From Deltaproteobacteria bacterium (GTDB lineage Bacteria > Myxococcota > Polyangia > Haliangiales > Haliangiaceae): a stretch of DNA of 18,160 bases. The stretch covers positions 1-18,160 of the forward strand of contig JAGSPR010000086.1 of assembly GCA_018262455.1 (NCBI GenBank), written 5' to 3'. The position numbers were made by a program, and so were the translations under genes. The notes beneath the pieces are model-generated. The model saw only the letters and a list, made by a program, of their open reading frames with translations, was not told the DNA's origin and searched no databases. Every line of letters begins with the position of its first letter. Position 1 is the first letter of the stretch. This document shows, one piece after another, positions 9,174 to 17,363 of this stretch.

Positions 9174-10661
9174 TCAGCGCGTCGAGATCGGCGGGATGCG
9201 CCCGGCCCACGGCCGCGCCACCTCGAGCTGCGCGGCGAGCTGGAACAGGGTCGCCTCGTCACCGAACGGCGCCATGAACTGGACGCCGATCGGCAGCCCG
9301 GCCGCGTTCCAGTAGAGCGGCACGCTCATCGCGGGGAGCCCGGTCTGGTTCGCGACCTGGGTGTTCGGGGTCTTCTCGAGCGCGTTCGCGCCGAGCGTCT
9401 CGAGCAGCTTGTCGAGGACGAACCGCGGCGAGACCACGCGCAGCGCGGCGAGCGCCACCCGCTCGGCCCGCTTGAGCGCGAGCTCGCCGATCTTGATCGG
9501 CGGATAGGCGAGCGTGCCGTCGAGGAACACGTCGTACTGCTGGAAGAAGCGCCCGAGCTGGCGGCCCGCGGCCTGGCACGCATCGCGCGACCGCTGGAGC
9601 TCGATCGCCGGCAGCTTGCGGCCGATGGTGCCGAGCAGCCACGTCGTTGGCTCGAACTCGGCCGGCGTCGGCGCGCGGCCGACCCACCGCGCGGTGTCCT
9701 CGATGCCGATCGCCGTGCCGACGGCGATCTGCGTGAAATAGGCGGCGACGAGCGCGTCCCTGTCGATGTCCAGCGCGACCTCCTCGAGCTCGTGGCCCAG
9801 GCTCGCGCACAGCGCGGCCGCGTCCCTCACGGCGACCTGGACGTCGGGGTGCGTCTGCCGCCCGAGCTGCGATCCGGTGGAGAACGCGATGCGCAGCTTG
9901 CGTGGCGCACGCTGGATCTCCTCGGCATACGGCCGCTCGCGCGGAGGGGAGGCGTAGGGGGCGCCGACATCGGGGCCCTGGGTCGCGTCGAGCATCGTCG
10001 CGCAGTCGCGCACACTGCGGGTGAGCACGCCGGGCTGCACGTAGCCGCCCCACCCCTCGCCGGCCTTCGGGCCGAGCGGGTTGCGGGCGCGCGTCGGCTT
10101 GAGCCCGAACAGGCCGCACGCCGACGCCGGGATCCGGATCGAGCCGCCGCCATCGCCGCCGTGGCCCATCGGCACCGCGCGCGACGCGACGATCGCGGCC
10201 GTGCCGCCGCTCGAGCCCCCCGGCGTGTGGTCCGGGTTCCACGGATTGCGCGTCGGCCCGCGGAGCTCGGGCTCCGTGATGCCGAGCAGGCCGAGCTCCG
10301 GCGTGTTCGTCTTGCCGACGATCACCACGCCGGTGCGCTTCATCCGCGCGATGATCTCGGCGTCCTCGGTGGGGATGAAGTCCTTCGACATCCGACACGA
10401 CTGCGTGTACGGCTCGCCGGCGAGCCAGCCATCGAGGTCCTTGACCACGAAGGGGACGCCGCGGAACGGCCCGTCGGGCAGCGGGCCCTTCGCGGCCGCG
10501 CGCGCCTGGTCGTACATGCGGTGGATCACCGCGTTGAGCTGCGGGTTGACCTTCTCGATCGCGCCGATCGCGGCCTCGACGAGCTCGAGCGGGTGCACGC
10601 CGCCGCGGCGCACACGCTCGGCCAGGGCAGTGGCGTCATCGAGCTGGGCTGGATCGTTCAT
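9174..10661 (-). CDS. Amidase-signature family hydrolase (NylA/6-aminohexanoate-cyclic-dimer-hydrolase-like)
   Basis: The 495-residue product has the full amidase signature with the Ser-cisSer-Lys triad: Lys74 in FVVKDLDG, cis-Ser150 in the GGSSGGTAA loop and the nucleophile Ser174 in HGGDGGGSIRIPAS. The family hydrolyses C-N bonds of amides. The form MGHGGDGGGSIRIPAS followed by GLFGLKPTRAR is reminiscent of linear or cyclic amide hydrolases such as NylA rather than GatA, and no GatB or GatC gene is near. It has the usual length and no signal peptide, so it is cytoplasmic. The start ATG (10659-10661) was chosen because the family pattern begins about ten residues later; the open frame up to 10856 overlaps the upstream small gene. 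It may share a transcript with the small gene ending at 10697 (35-base gap) and the lipoprotein downstream. Confidence 0.95.
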   Translation of the reverse strand: MNDPAQLDDATALAERVRRGGVHPLELVEAAIGAIEKVNPQLNAVIHRMYDQARAAAKGPLPDGPFRGVPFVVKDLDGWLAGEPYTQSCRMSKDFIPTEDAEIIARMKRTGVVIVGKTNTPELGLLGITEPELRGPTRNPWNPDHTPGGSSGGTAAIVASRAVPMGHGGDGGGSIRIPASACGLFGLKPTRARNPLGPKAGEGWGGYVQPGVLTRSVRDCATMLDATQGPDVGAPYASPPRERPYAEEIQRAPRKLRIAFSTGSQLGRQTHPDVQVAVRDAAALCASLGHELEEVALDIDRDALVAAYFTQIAVGTAIGIEDTARWVGRAPTPAEFEPTTWLLGTIGRKLPAIELQRSRDACQAAGRQLGRFFQQYDVFLDGTLAYPPIKIGELALKRAERVALAALRVVSPRFVLDKLLETLGANALEKTPNTQVANQTGLPAMSVPLYWNAAGLPIGVQFMAPFGDEATLFQLAAQLEVARPWAGRIPPISTR

Positions 10662-10696
10662 GGTGGCGGCGAGCGTAGCTCGGTGGTGAGTTCGGA

Positions 10697-11050
10697 TCAC
10701 CTGAGGTCGAACTTGCGAAGCGGGGGGAGCTTGACCGTGATGACCGACTGCGTGGCCTCGACGGCTACACAGCTGACTTCTGCTTTCGACACCGCATTGC
10801 TGGCCGTCTGGAACCCGACACTCGCGAACTGCTTCTTGGACACCCCGACCGCGCACACATGGAGCGCTCCTTCCGGTCGATCCGAGATCACCGCGATCAC
10901 CGCGATCAGATCGTCCGCGACCACCTTGCCGAGGAGCTCCGGCGGCACGTGCTTCAGATCGACGGGCAGGCGGTGGTTTGTTCCCCCGGGCGTCCTGTGG
11001 TCGATTTCATCGCGGCGGCTGTGACCGTCCCTGGTGGTGGGTGATTCCAC
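10697..11050 (-). CDS. Small protein of unknown function
   Basis: The frame ending at TGA 10697-10699 has strong G/C preference at third positions and a protein-like make-up: helix ELLGKVVADDLIAVIAVI, strand ALHVCAVGV, strand SVITVKLPPLRKFDLR. I judge it coding, at about 117 residues from GTG 11048-11050. No ATG lies inside, and the frame remains open to an ATG at 11219-11221, which would overlap the SagB gene by about 100 bases. The start is therefore uncertain; GTG codons at 10948 and 10924 are further options. I recognise no family. Two Cys and no membrane helix or signal suggest a small soluble protein. It is followed after 35 bases by the amidase gene. Confidence 0.55.
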   Translation of the reverse strand: MESPTTRDGHSRRDEIDHRTPGGTNHRLPVDLKHVPPELLGKVVADDLIAVIAVISDRPEGALHVCAVGVSKKQFASVGFQTASNAVSKAEVSCVAVEATQSVITVKLPPLRKFDLR

Positions 11051-11122
11051 GAGGTAGGGTCCGCCACCGGAGTGAAGCGCCTCGTGATACTCGGCGAGCC
11101 AGGGGGGCCAAGCGCGAGCGAG

Positions 11123-12781
11123 TTGTCCCCCGCCGAGATCGTGGTGGCCTATCACGAACGCACGAAGCACCAGCTCCGGCGCTACGCGAGATCGCTCGGC
11201 TACATGGACTGGGAGAACCAACCGGATCCGTTTCGGCGTTACGAGGGTGCACCGGTGGTGCGACTACCGCTGGCCCAGACCGCGCACCCGCTTCCATACT
11301 GGCGGCTCTACGTACCCGAGCTCGTCGCACCGGAGCCGCTCTCGATCGAGTCGGTCTCTGTGTTCTTTCGATACGCGCTCTCGATCACCGCATGGAAGAG
11401 ATCCGGTGACACCTCGTGGTCGCTACGCGTGAATCCGTCGAGCGGCAACTTGCATCCGACCGAGGGCTACGCGCTCTTGCCGGCGCTTGATGGGATCCAC
11501 GATCGCCCGGCCGTGTACCACTATGCGCCGAAGGAACACGGTCTCGAGCGTCGAGCCGATCTCGAACCGGCGTGGTGGTCGGTGGTGGCCGCGGCGATCC
11601 CCGAGCGATCGTTTGTCGTAGGGCTATCGTCGATCCTGTGGCGCGAGGCATGGAAGTACGGCGAGCGTGCGTTCCGCTACTGCCAGCACGACGTGGGGCA
11701 CGCGCTGGGGACACTCCGGTTCGCCGCGGCAGCGCTCGGATGGAAGCTCGCGTTGCTCGATGGCAGCAACCTCACGGAGCAGCTTCTCGGGCTCGATCGC
11801 GACGCCGACTACGGCGACGCTGAGCGCGAGCATCCCGACCTCCTGGCGGTGGTCTCGTCGATGTTCGGCACGACCCGGAGCGGCGACCATGGACGACTGA
11901 TCGACACGCTGTCACGCCCGGCGGCCGTGTCGCGATGGTACGGCAAGGCCAACCGGTTGAGCCGCGACCACGTCGCATGGCCGGTGATCGACGAGGTGGC
12001 GGCCGCCACGATGAGTCTGCCTGCCGCGATCGACGAGGATCTTGCCGAGTTTCCGTCGGAACCAGAGCTGTTCGAGCAACCGATTCGATCGGGTGTCTTC
12101 AGTGCGGAGAAGGTCATCCTCGGACGGCGCAGCGCACAGAGCATGGATGGCTCGACGGCGATCTCCGCGGCGACGTTGTTCCGGATGCTCGGCCGGCTCG
12201 TGCCGACCCGAGACGGGCGAGCCGTGCCATGGGACGCGCTTCCATGGCGTTCTCGCATCCATCTCGGCTTATTCGTGCATCGCGTGACCGGGCTCGCGTC
12301 TGGCCTCTACGCGCTCGTGCGGGATCCAGAGCAGGTCGAGCCGCTCCGCAAGGCGATGCGGTGCGACTTCCTGTGGCAGCGCCCGCCCGGGTGCCCGAGT
12401 GGCCTGCCGATGTACCTGCTCCAAGCAGGCGACTGCCGCGCGCTGGCGGCGAGCCTGTCATGCGGGCAGGACATCGCGGCTGATGGCGCGTTCAGCCTCG
12501 GGATGATCGCCGACTACATGGGTAGCCTGGTTCGCCACGGCCCTGCATTCTATCGCAGCCTGTTCTGGGAGGCCGGGCTCGTAGGGCAGGTGCTCTACCT
12601 CGAAGCCGAGGAGGCGGGCATTCGTGCGACGGGCATCGGATGCTACTTCGATGATCCGGTCCACGAGGTGTTCGGCATCGACTCCCGCGATTGGCAGAGC
12701 CTCTACCATTTCACGGTTGGCGGCCCCGTCGACGACACCCGGCTCACGACGCTGCCCGCGTACGATAGGGGGACCGCTTGA
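11123..12781 (+). CDS. SagB/ThcOx-family tandem nitroreductase-fold oxidoreductase
   Basis: The product contains two nitroreductase-like domains in tandem. The first (about residues 70-270) carries the SagB-type signature NPSSGNLHPTEGY and the YCQHDVGHALG segment. The second (about 325-535) carries ILGRRSAQSM and a helical stretch from MIADYMG to LEAEEAGIRATGIGC. Such proteins are FMN-dependent oxidases. In TOMM clusters SagB oxidises azolines to azoles; stand-alone tandem forms are known but not assigned. I take the start as TTG 11123 (then SPAEIVVAYHERTKH), because related proteins begin just before this motif. The frame also allows GTG 11072, which would sit only 21 bases from the divergent gene. 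The stop overlaps the next gene's TTG (TTGA), implying translational coupling. No cyclodehydratase or precursor peptide is seen. Confidence 0.88.
   Translation: MSPAEIVVAYHERTKHQLRRYARSLGYMDWENQPDPFRRYEGAPVVRLPLAQTAHPLPYWRLYVPELVAPEPLSIESVSVFFRYALSITAWKRSGDTSWSLRVNPSSGNLHPTEGYALLPALDGIHDRPAVYHYAPKEHGLERRADLEPAWWSVVAAAIPERSFVVGLSSILWREAWKYGERAFRYCQHDVGHALGTLRFAAAALGWKLALLDGSNLTEQLLGLDRDADYGDAEREHPDLLAVVSSMFGTTRSGDHGRLIDTLSRPAAVSRWYGKANRLSRDHVAWPVIDEVAAATMSLPAAIDEDLAEFPSEPELFEQPIRSGVFSAEKVILGRRSAQSMDGSTAISAATLFRMLGRLVPTRDGRAVPWDALPWRSRIHLGLFVHRVTGLASGLYALVRDPEQVEPLRKAMRCDFLWQRPPGCPSGLPMYLLQAGDCRALAASLSCGQDIAADGAFSLGMIADYMGSLVRHGPAFYRSLFWEAGLVGQVLYLEAEEAGIRATGIGCYFDDPVHEVFGIDSRDWQSLYHFTVGGPVDDTRLTTLPAYDRGTA
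12767..12773 (+). promoter_or_regulatory. Shine-Dalgarno supporting a TTG start
   Basis: AGGGGGA lies four bases before TTG 12778, inside the last codons of the SagB gene. It decides the start of the 124-aa gene, whose first codon overlaps the upstream stop. Confidence 0.7.
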
Positions 12782-13152
12782 CCGAGATTCCATTGCTGAT
12801 CGAGTTCGTCGTCAACACGAAGATCTATCGCGAACCGCAGGTCGTCCCCAAGTTGCCGATCGTTCAAAACGGCCCGCCGGGAACGTTCATCGTGTTCGCG
12901 GACGGTCGCAGAGTCTCGATTCCCACCGATCAGATCGTGTTCTCCGACGACACTGGCGACCGCGCGCGCGTCGGATTCGGGGGCATGCGCTTCGACGGCA
13001 TCGAAGCTGGCTACCTGGTGTTTCTCCGGGTTCGCGACCTTCAGCCACCGGAGACGCTGCCACCCGGACGTGGCCGGCGGATGACGCTGGAGCCGGAGAT
13101 GGTGTCGGCGATCCATCTCGACGGTGGCGAAGTCTGGCCGCTGCACGCGTGA
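12778..13152 (+). CDS. Unknown 124-residue protein translationally coupled to SagB
   Basis: The frame starts at TTG 12778 in a TTGA overlap with the SagB stop, behind the Shine-Dalgarno at 12767. The product has no signal peptide and no Cys. It is strand-rich (LLIEFVVNTKIYREPQVVPK, GTFIVFADGRRVSIPTDQIVF, GYLVFLRVRDL, MVSAIHLDGGEVWPL), suggesting a small beta-barrel or sandwich of PilZ-like or SH3-like size. I do not recognise the family. Its tight coupling to a SagB-type flavoprotein suggests the two are made together and may act as partners, for example as a substrate-binding or accessory subunit. That role is inference. The following 228 bases (13153-13380) contain no gene that I can support. 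Confidence 0.85.
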   Translation: MTEIPLLIEFVVNTKIYREPQVVPKLPIVQNGPPGTFIVFADGRRVSIPTDQIVFSDDTGDRARVGFGGMRFDGIEAGYLVFLRVRDLQPPETLPPGRGRRMTLEPEMVSAIHLDGGEVWPLHA

Positions 13153-13380
13153 GCTTCGGTGGCCATGCCAATGGCGTGATGCGCGGGCGGTTCTGCATCG
13201 CGCGAGCCACGCCGGTCCGGCGAGAGGGTGCCCTCGCTGACCAGTAGACTCGATCGTCACGACGCGCCGCGATACGGCGTGAACTCACCGCGATTGCTGC
13301 AAGACTGGCGCGTCAGGTCTCGTCGTCGACGAGCGCTCCCGACGAGGATTCTCGACGTCACCTCGCCAGGACGGCAATGC

Positions 13381-14217
13381 ATGGCAACCTGTCCCATGCA
13401 GCGGCTTGCGATTCATTCTGTCGTCATCGCCCTGATGCTGTGGTCGGTGGGCGCGCAGGCCGCTCCGAAGAAGCGAGCGTCGCCGTTGCGCCGACTCTAC
13501 GTGCGAGGCGTCTTCGCGGCGTACGTCGAGCCGCGGATCACGGCGCACGATCTCAGGCTAGCGCCGTCGCCGATCGCGCGCACCGCGGTCGGTGCCGGCG
13601 CGATCGAAGACGCCGGCGTGCGCGTCAACGCCTCGACGTCGCCGACCGCGATCATCGGCTACGTGGTGCCGAGGATGCGCTGGGGGTTCTCGATCGAGAT
13701 GATCATCGCGCCGCCGTCGAAACTGGAGATCGAGGCCACCGGCCGGCTTGCGAACGAGTCGATCGCGCCCGAGGCGGTCGGCGTCGCGACCGGTATTCCG
13801 CCGCTCGGCCGCTACCTCGCGGAGGCGACGATGACAGCGCCGATCGTGTCCGCCATCGTGCGCCCGCTGCACTTCAATCGCTTCGTCGTGTTTGCCGGCG
13901 TCGGCGTGAGCGTGCTGTTCGTGTACGACGAGCGCGTCACGAACGCGGTCCTCAACGAAGTGGGCTCGCCCAAGCTTGCGGTCACGAACCCGATCGGTGC
14001 GGTCGTCCAGGCCGGCATCGAGGGGAGGATCTGGGGGCGCTGGAAGTTGCGCATCGACGGCAAGTACGTCGCCTATCGCGAGTCGCACGCACGCATCGAC
14101 GGCATCGAGGTCAAGACGCAGATCCCGTCCTTGCCGACCGTCGACGTCGGCTCGGCCCGAATCGATGTGACCGTGCGGCCGATCATCATCCAGTGCGGTA
14201 TCGGCGCCGACTTCTGA
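13381..14217 (+). CDS. OmpW-like outer-membrane beta-barrel protein
   Basis: From ATG 13381 the product has 278 residues with a Sec signal peptide (from Met6: MQRLAIHSVVIALMLWSVGA, cleavage near AQA-AP). AGGAC at 13368-13372 fits as Shine-Dalgarno for this start; the longer open frame from 13228 has no signal. The mature part alternates short beta strands: RLYVRGVFAAYVEP, TAIIGYVVPRMRWGFSIEMI, a proline loop (GIPPLGRYLAEAT), FNRFVVFAGVGVSVLFV, then GRWKLRIDGKYVA. It ends in GIGADF with the C-terminal aromatic recognised by the BAM machinery. The order matches OmpW/AlkL small porins, which pass hydrophobic compounds, although it is longer than the usual roughly 210 residues. It stands alone between the SagB and sigma units. 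Confidence 0.75.
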   Translation: MATCPMQRLAIHSVVIALMLWSVGAQAAPKKRASPLRRLYVRGVFAAYVEPRITAHDLRLAPSPIARTAVGAGAIEDAGVRVNASTSPTAIIGYVVPRMRWGFSIEMIIAPPSKLEIEATGRLANESIAPEAVGVATGIPPLGRYLAEATMTAPIVSAIVRPLHFNRFVVFAGVGVSVLFVYDERVTNAVLNEVGSPKLAVTNPIGAVVQAGIEGRIWGRWKLRIDGKYVAYRESHARIDGIEVKTQIPSLPTVDVGSARIDVTVRPIIIQCGIGADF

Positions 14218-14319
14218 GCAACGGACGTACGCCGGCCTTGGTCGCGCTGTTCGACAGCGTCTTGGCGAGATCCTCGCTTGTCGGTCCCTTCGAAGTCCCA
14301 GAGATCACGCCAGTTTCCC

Positions 14320-14359
14320 GGGAACTCCGGCTCGGCGGGAACTATCCGCGAGCGCCGTC
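14320..14359 (+). promoter_or_regulatory. Possible ECF-type promoter with duplicated GGGAACT
   Basis: GGGAACT occurs twice in direct orientation (14320-14326 and 14337-14343, 17 bases apart), followed by CGTC at 14356-14359. This resembles the -35 (GGAACT) and -10 (CGTC) of many ECF promoters, just upstream of an ECF sigma gene, so autoregulation is plausible. The spacing from the second copy to CGTC is a little short (12-13 bases). Confidence 0.4.
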
Positions 14360-14375
14360 GTGAACCTAGACGAAC

Positions 14376-14975
14376 ATGAGCCTCGCCATGGTCGACGCGT
14401 CCGCGCCAGCGCGCTCATCGGGACCGCCCGAGCTCGCACGCGACGTGCTCATCCGCTGCAAGGCGCTCGACCCGATCGCGTTTCGCGCATTTGTCGTGCG
14501 CTACCAGCGGCCGGTGTTCGCCGTGCTGTCACGCATGCTCGGCCGTGGTCCACATGTCGAGGACCTCGCGCAGGAGGCGTTCCTGCGCGCGTTCCGCGCA
14601 TTCCCAGCGTTCGATGTCGACGCGCCTGCGAAGCCATCGACCTGGATCCTCACGATCGCCACGCGGCTCGCGCTTGACTCGCGCAAGCGGCGCGTGCTCG
14701 CAATACTCCCGATCGAAGCTGCCGAGACCGAGAGCTCCGAGACGACGCCCCATACCGAGCATGCCCGCAGCGAGCTTCGCACGTCGATCGCGCACGCGAC
14801 CGCGCAGTTGCCCGACGATCAGCGCGCGGTCTTCGTGCTCGCCGAGTTCCATGGCCTGACGATGGCGGAGATCGCCGAGGCACTCGATGTCGCCGAGGCC
14901 ACCGTGAAGACGCGCTTGCATCGCGCACGCACCAAGTTGCAGCAGCGCCTCACTGCGCACCGCGAGGAACCATGA
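14376..14975 (+). CDS. ECF (sigma-70 family) RNA polymerase sigma factor
   Basis: The 199-residue product has the two domains of group-4 sigma factors. Sigma2 (about 32-105) includes the -10-binding helix PHVEDLAQEAFLRAFRAF and a following WILTIATRLALDSRKR helix. After a short acidic linker, sigma4 (about 140-192) includes LPDDQRAVFVL, then the helix-turn-helix LTMAEIAEALDVAEATVKTR that reads the -35 element. It directs transcription of its own regulon, perhaps including its own promoter. A second ATG at residue 5 could also serve as start; no clear Shine-Dalgarno is seen before either. Its stop overlaps the next gene's start (ATGA at 14972), so it is co-translated with the FecR-like protein that probably controls it. 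Confidence 0.95.
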   Translation: MSLAMVDASAPARSSGPPELARDVLIRCKALDPIAFRAFVVRYQRPVFAVLSRMLGRGPHVEDLAQEAFLRAFRAFPAFDVDAPAKPSTWILTIATRLALDSRKRRVLAILPIEAAETESSETTPHTEHARSELRTSIAHATAQLPDDQRAVFVLAEFHGLTMAEIAEALDVAEATVKTRLHRARTKLQQRLTAHREEP

Positions 14976-16207
14976 CCTCAGAGCTCGAAACCGAGTGGAA
15001 AGCCCAGGAACCGTCGGCGGGGTTCGCCGAGCGTGTGGTCGCCGCGGCGGTACGCGAGCGCCGTGGCTTGCGAACGCGGCGCTACGCGATTGCGGGGGTG
15101 GCGCTCGCAGTCGCAGCTGGTGCTGGGCTCGTACTCTTCGCGCAGACGCCAGCGAGCAGCGGCGAGGTGGCTGCCGATCGGCGGATCGAAGCCGCGATCG
15201 GCTCGCGCGCAGTGGCCGTCCTGGAACCGGGCGCACACATCGCATGGCACGGTGATGTCATCAACCAGGATCGGGGCGAGGTGTTCTATCGGGTCGAGCC
15301 GGGCTCGACCTTCGAAGTGCATACGCCCTCGGGGGACGTCAGCGTGCTCGGCACATGTTTTCGGATCGCCATCGATCCCAAGGAGAGCACGATGAAACGA
15401 CGAGATTTTGGTGTGGGAGCGCTTGGCGCGGTCGTGGCGGCAACCGTCGTCGTAGGAGTCTACGAAGGCAAGGTCAAGGTCGCGCACGGCAAGGACGTGG
15501 TCACGCTGCAAGCGGGCGAGCAGGCGATCGCCGACGCGCAGGGAGTGCGAACCGATCGCGCAAGGCCGATCGCCAGCGCACCGGACAAGCCGGATAACGG
15601 CGTGACGCGCACCGTGGCCGATCTGCGCGACCGACTGTCCTCACTCGAACAGGAGAAGGCAGCGCTCGAGCTGCAGCTCGCGTCAGCGAAAGACGGCGTG
15701 ACCAAGAATCCCTACGATCTATCGCCAGATGATTGGGGGAAGCTCGCCGAGCAAGGCAAGTTCAAGTACCAGATGCCCTGCTTTCAACCCGGCGGATTCC
15801 GCCCCAGCGTGACCCAGCTCGAGCGCTTGGGCCTCGACGCGAGCGATGGCGACGCGATCCACGAAGCGTATCGCCGCTCGAACGAAAACTGGAACACCGA
15901 CATCCGAACGATCTGTAGCGAAGCGTTCGGCGGAGAGCAGCCCGACGCCAAGGACTGCATGATGAAGCTGTTCACGAACGTGTACGCGAACGGTGATCCG
16001 AAACCAGCGTTTACCGAGCTGGCCGAGATCCGCGCTGGCAAGCGCAAGGTGCCCAAAGACGCGAGCCCGGAAACCAGAATGCTGCTGTTGCTGTCGGGCG
16101 CGATGAAGCCGTTCGAGGACGACCTCGCGCGGACCTTCGGTGCCGAGGAGGCGCACCGGATCGCGTACTCCGAGGACCTGTGCTTCCAGTCAAACACCAT
16201 GCAATGA
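14972..16207 (+). CDS. FecR-like membrane regulator (probable anti-sigma partner)
   Basis: The 411-residue product has a cytoplasmic N-terminus of about 36 residues, a membrane helix (about 37-58, RRYAIAGVALAVAAGAGLVLF) and a FecR-type beta domain (about 75-190: VAVLEPGAHIAWHG, GEVFYRVEPGSTFEVHTPSGDVSVLGT, YEGKVKVAHGKDVVTLQAGE). Unusually, a second basic-plus-hydrophobic segment (MKRRDF then GVGALGAVVAATVVVGV, 141-163) is inserted inside the FecR domain. A coiled coil (about 215-240, ADLRDRLSSLEQEKAALELQL) and a helical C-terminal domain of about 160 residues follow, with five Cys (270, 315, 329, 404 and in FecR 129). It is encoded in overlap with the ECF sigma factor, and FecR-like proteins typically gate such sigma factors from the membrane. 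What the C-terminal domain senses is unknown. Confidence 0.88.
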   Translation: MTSELETEWKAQEPSAGFAERVVAAAVRERRGLRTRRYAIAGVALAVAAGAGLVLFAQTPASSGEVAADRRIEAAIGSRAVAVLEPGAHIAWHGDVINQDRGEVFYRVEPGSTFEVHTPSGDVSVLGTCFRIAIDPKESTMKRRDFGVGALGAVVAATVVVGVYEGKVKVAHGKDVVTLQAGEQAIADAQGVRTDRARPIASAPDKPDNGVTRTVADLRDRLSSLEQEKAALELQLASAKDGVTKNPYDLSPDDWGKLAEQGKFKYQMPCFQPGGFRPSVTQLERLGLDASDGDAIHEAYRRSNENWNTDIRTICSEAFGGEQPDAKDCMMKLFTNVYANGDPKPAFTELAEIRAGKRKVPKDASPETRMLLLLSGAMKPFEDDLARTFGAEEAHRIAYSEDLCFQSNTMQ

Positions 16208-16280
16208 GGTCACGCCGGCGCGTCCGAGCGCCGTGTGACGAGTGGGCGCACCTCCGGGCCCGATCTACAACACCCCGAGA

Positions 16281-16811
16281 TCAAGGCATCCGAGAGGGCA
16301 GACGGATCGTCTCGCCGTCGACCACGAACCGGCCCAGGCCGTGGTGATGGAGCGTCTTCGGTTGCTTGCACGCTGGATCGATCCATGCGGCGACCACCTC
16401 GAGGATGAACAGGTTGTATGCGTTCACGAGCCGCGTATCGATCACCTTGCACTCGAGGTTCGCGAAGCACTCCGCGATCAGCGGGGCCGCGACGCGCACG
16501 GCGGGCACGCGCGTCAGCCCGAACTCGTCGAACTTGTCGACGCTGCGACCACTCGAGTTGCCTACGTTCACGACCTGGGCAGCCAGCTTGCGCTCCGGAA
16601 CGGCGATCACGCACTCCTTGGTCGCACGCAGCGCTGCGAAGCTGAAGTTCGCATTGCTCACGACGCAGGCGACCTTTGGCGGCTCGAAGTCGAGCATCGT
16701 CTGCCATGACATCGTCATGACGTTGACGCGACCCTTGTGCGCGGTCGTCAGCAGGACGACCGGGCCGGGTTCGAGCAGCTGATACACCTTCGCCAGCGGC
16801 AACGGCCTCAT
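16281..16811 (-). CDS. Flavin reductase-like (FMN-binding split-barrel) protein
   Basis: The 176-residue product begins MRPLPLAKVYQLLEPGPVVL and continues with LLTTAHKGRVNVMTMSWQTM and PPKVACVVSNANFSF. This is the FMN-binding split-barrel pattern of flavin reductase-like proteins (V-x-x-x-T-x-x-x-G-x-x-N-x-M-T). Later conserved parts are RKLAAQVVNVG, the CFANLECKVI strand and FILEVVAAW. Members bind FMN and reduce small substrates or flavins; the partner here is unknown. The start was put at ATG 16809-16811, where the family pattern begins. The open frame extends to ATG 16847 and GTG 16850 (an in-frame TAG lies immediately upstream), adding about 13 basic residues. It converges on the FecR gene and diverges from the small membrane protein. 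Confidence 0.9.
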   Translation of the reverse strand: MRPLPLAKVYQLLEPGPVVLLTTAHKGRVNVMTMSWQTMLDFEPPKVACVVSNANFSFAALRATKECVIAVPERKLAAQVVNVGNSSGRSVDKFDEFGLTRVPAVRVAAPLIAECFANLECKVIDTRLVNAYNLFILEVVAAWIDPACKQPKTLHHHGLGRFVVDGETIRLPSRMP

Positions 16812-16953
16812 GCGACGCGGGTGGATGGATCGCGTGCGCGGCGCCATCACCTAGTCTGGCCGCGAACCGCAGAACCATCACCCACGGATCGTGGCTGTCG
16901 CAGCAGGACCGCTGGCACTTCTCTTGCTTCTTGTCTCGCCAAGGAGCTTCACC

Positions 16954-17304
16954 ATGACTGACCACCCGATCGAGAATCGCACCACGAAGGAGAAACGACT
17001 CGAGGTCGGGACCTGGGGCGTGTTCTTCGTATGGATGGGGATCGCGCTCCTGGCATCGCTGCCGTCGGGAGCGTGGTTTCTGGGTGTCGGGTTGCTCGTC
17101 CTGGGCGCGCAGGTTGCCCGGCGGGGGATTGCCCTCCGGATCGAGGGCTTCTGGATCCTCGCGGGGGTGGTGTTCGTACTCGGCGGTATCCTGGAGCTCG
17201 CTCAGATCAAGATCGACATCGCGCTCATCCCGATCCTCTGCATCGTCGCTGGCGCTGGACTGGTGGCGAGAGCAGTTCTCCGCCGAACCGCGCATCACGC
17301 CTGA
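16954..17304 (+). CDS. Small four-helix integral membrane protein
   Basis: The 116-residue product starts at ATG 16954 behind a good Shine-Dalgarno, AAGGAG at 16941-16946, seven bases away. After a charged N-terminus (MTDHPIENRTTKEKRLEVG) there are four predicted membrane helices: about 20-38 (TWGVFFVWMGIALLASL), 42-60 (WFLGVGLLVLGAQVA), 68-86 (FWILAGVVFVLGGILEL) and 90-108 (IALIPILCIVAGAGLVA). It ends in a basic tail. Helical, Gly-rich and without polar catalytic residues, it resembles small DUF-type membrane proteins of unknown role. The longer frame from 16891 adds a hydrophobic stretch with no Shine-Dalgarno and was not used. Confidence 0.85.
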   Translation: MTDHPIENRTTKEKRLEVGTWGVFFVWMGIALLASLPSGAWFLGVGLLVLGAQVARRGIALRIEGFWILAGVVFVLGGILELAQIKIDIALIPILCIVAGAGLVARAVLRRTAHHA

Positions 17305-17363
17305 CGCGCTCGCACGCGAAGTCGCTCGCGACAAAAAATTCTCGACGACAAAGATGTTTTCTG

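Noticed and set aside
9792..11024. 410-codon plus-strand open frame
   Set aside because: It is a shadow of the amidase and small gene, with Arg/Ala-rich composition typical of high-GC antisense frames.
11050..13152. Complete azole-peptide (TOMM) cluster around SagB
   Set aside because: No cyclodehydratase, YcaO or precursor-like ORF was seen within the window.
13377..14363. 328-codon plus-strand frame overlapping the OmpW-like gene
   Set aside because: It is in another frame, Arg-rich, and lacks the signal peptide and beta-strand pattern.
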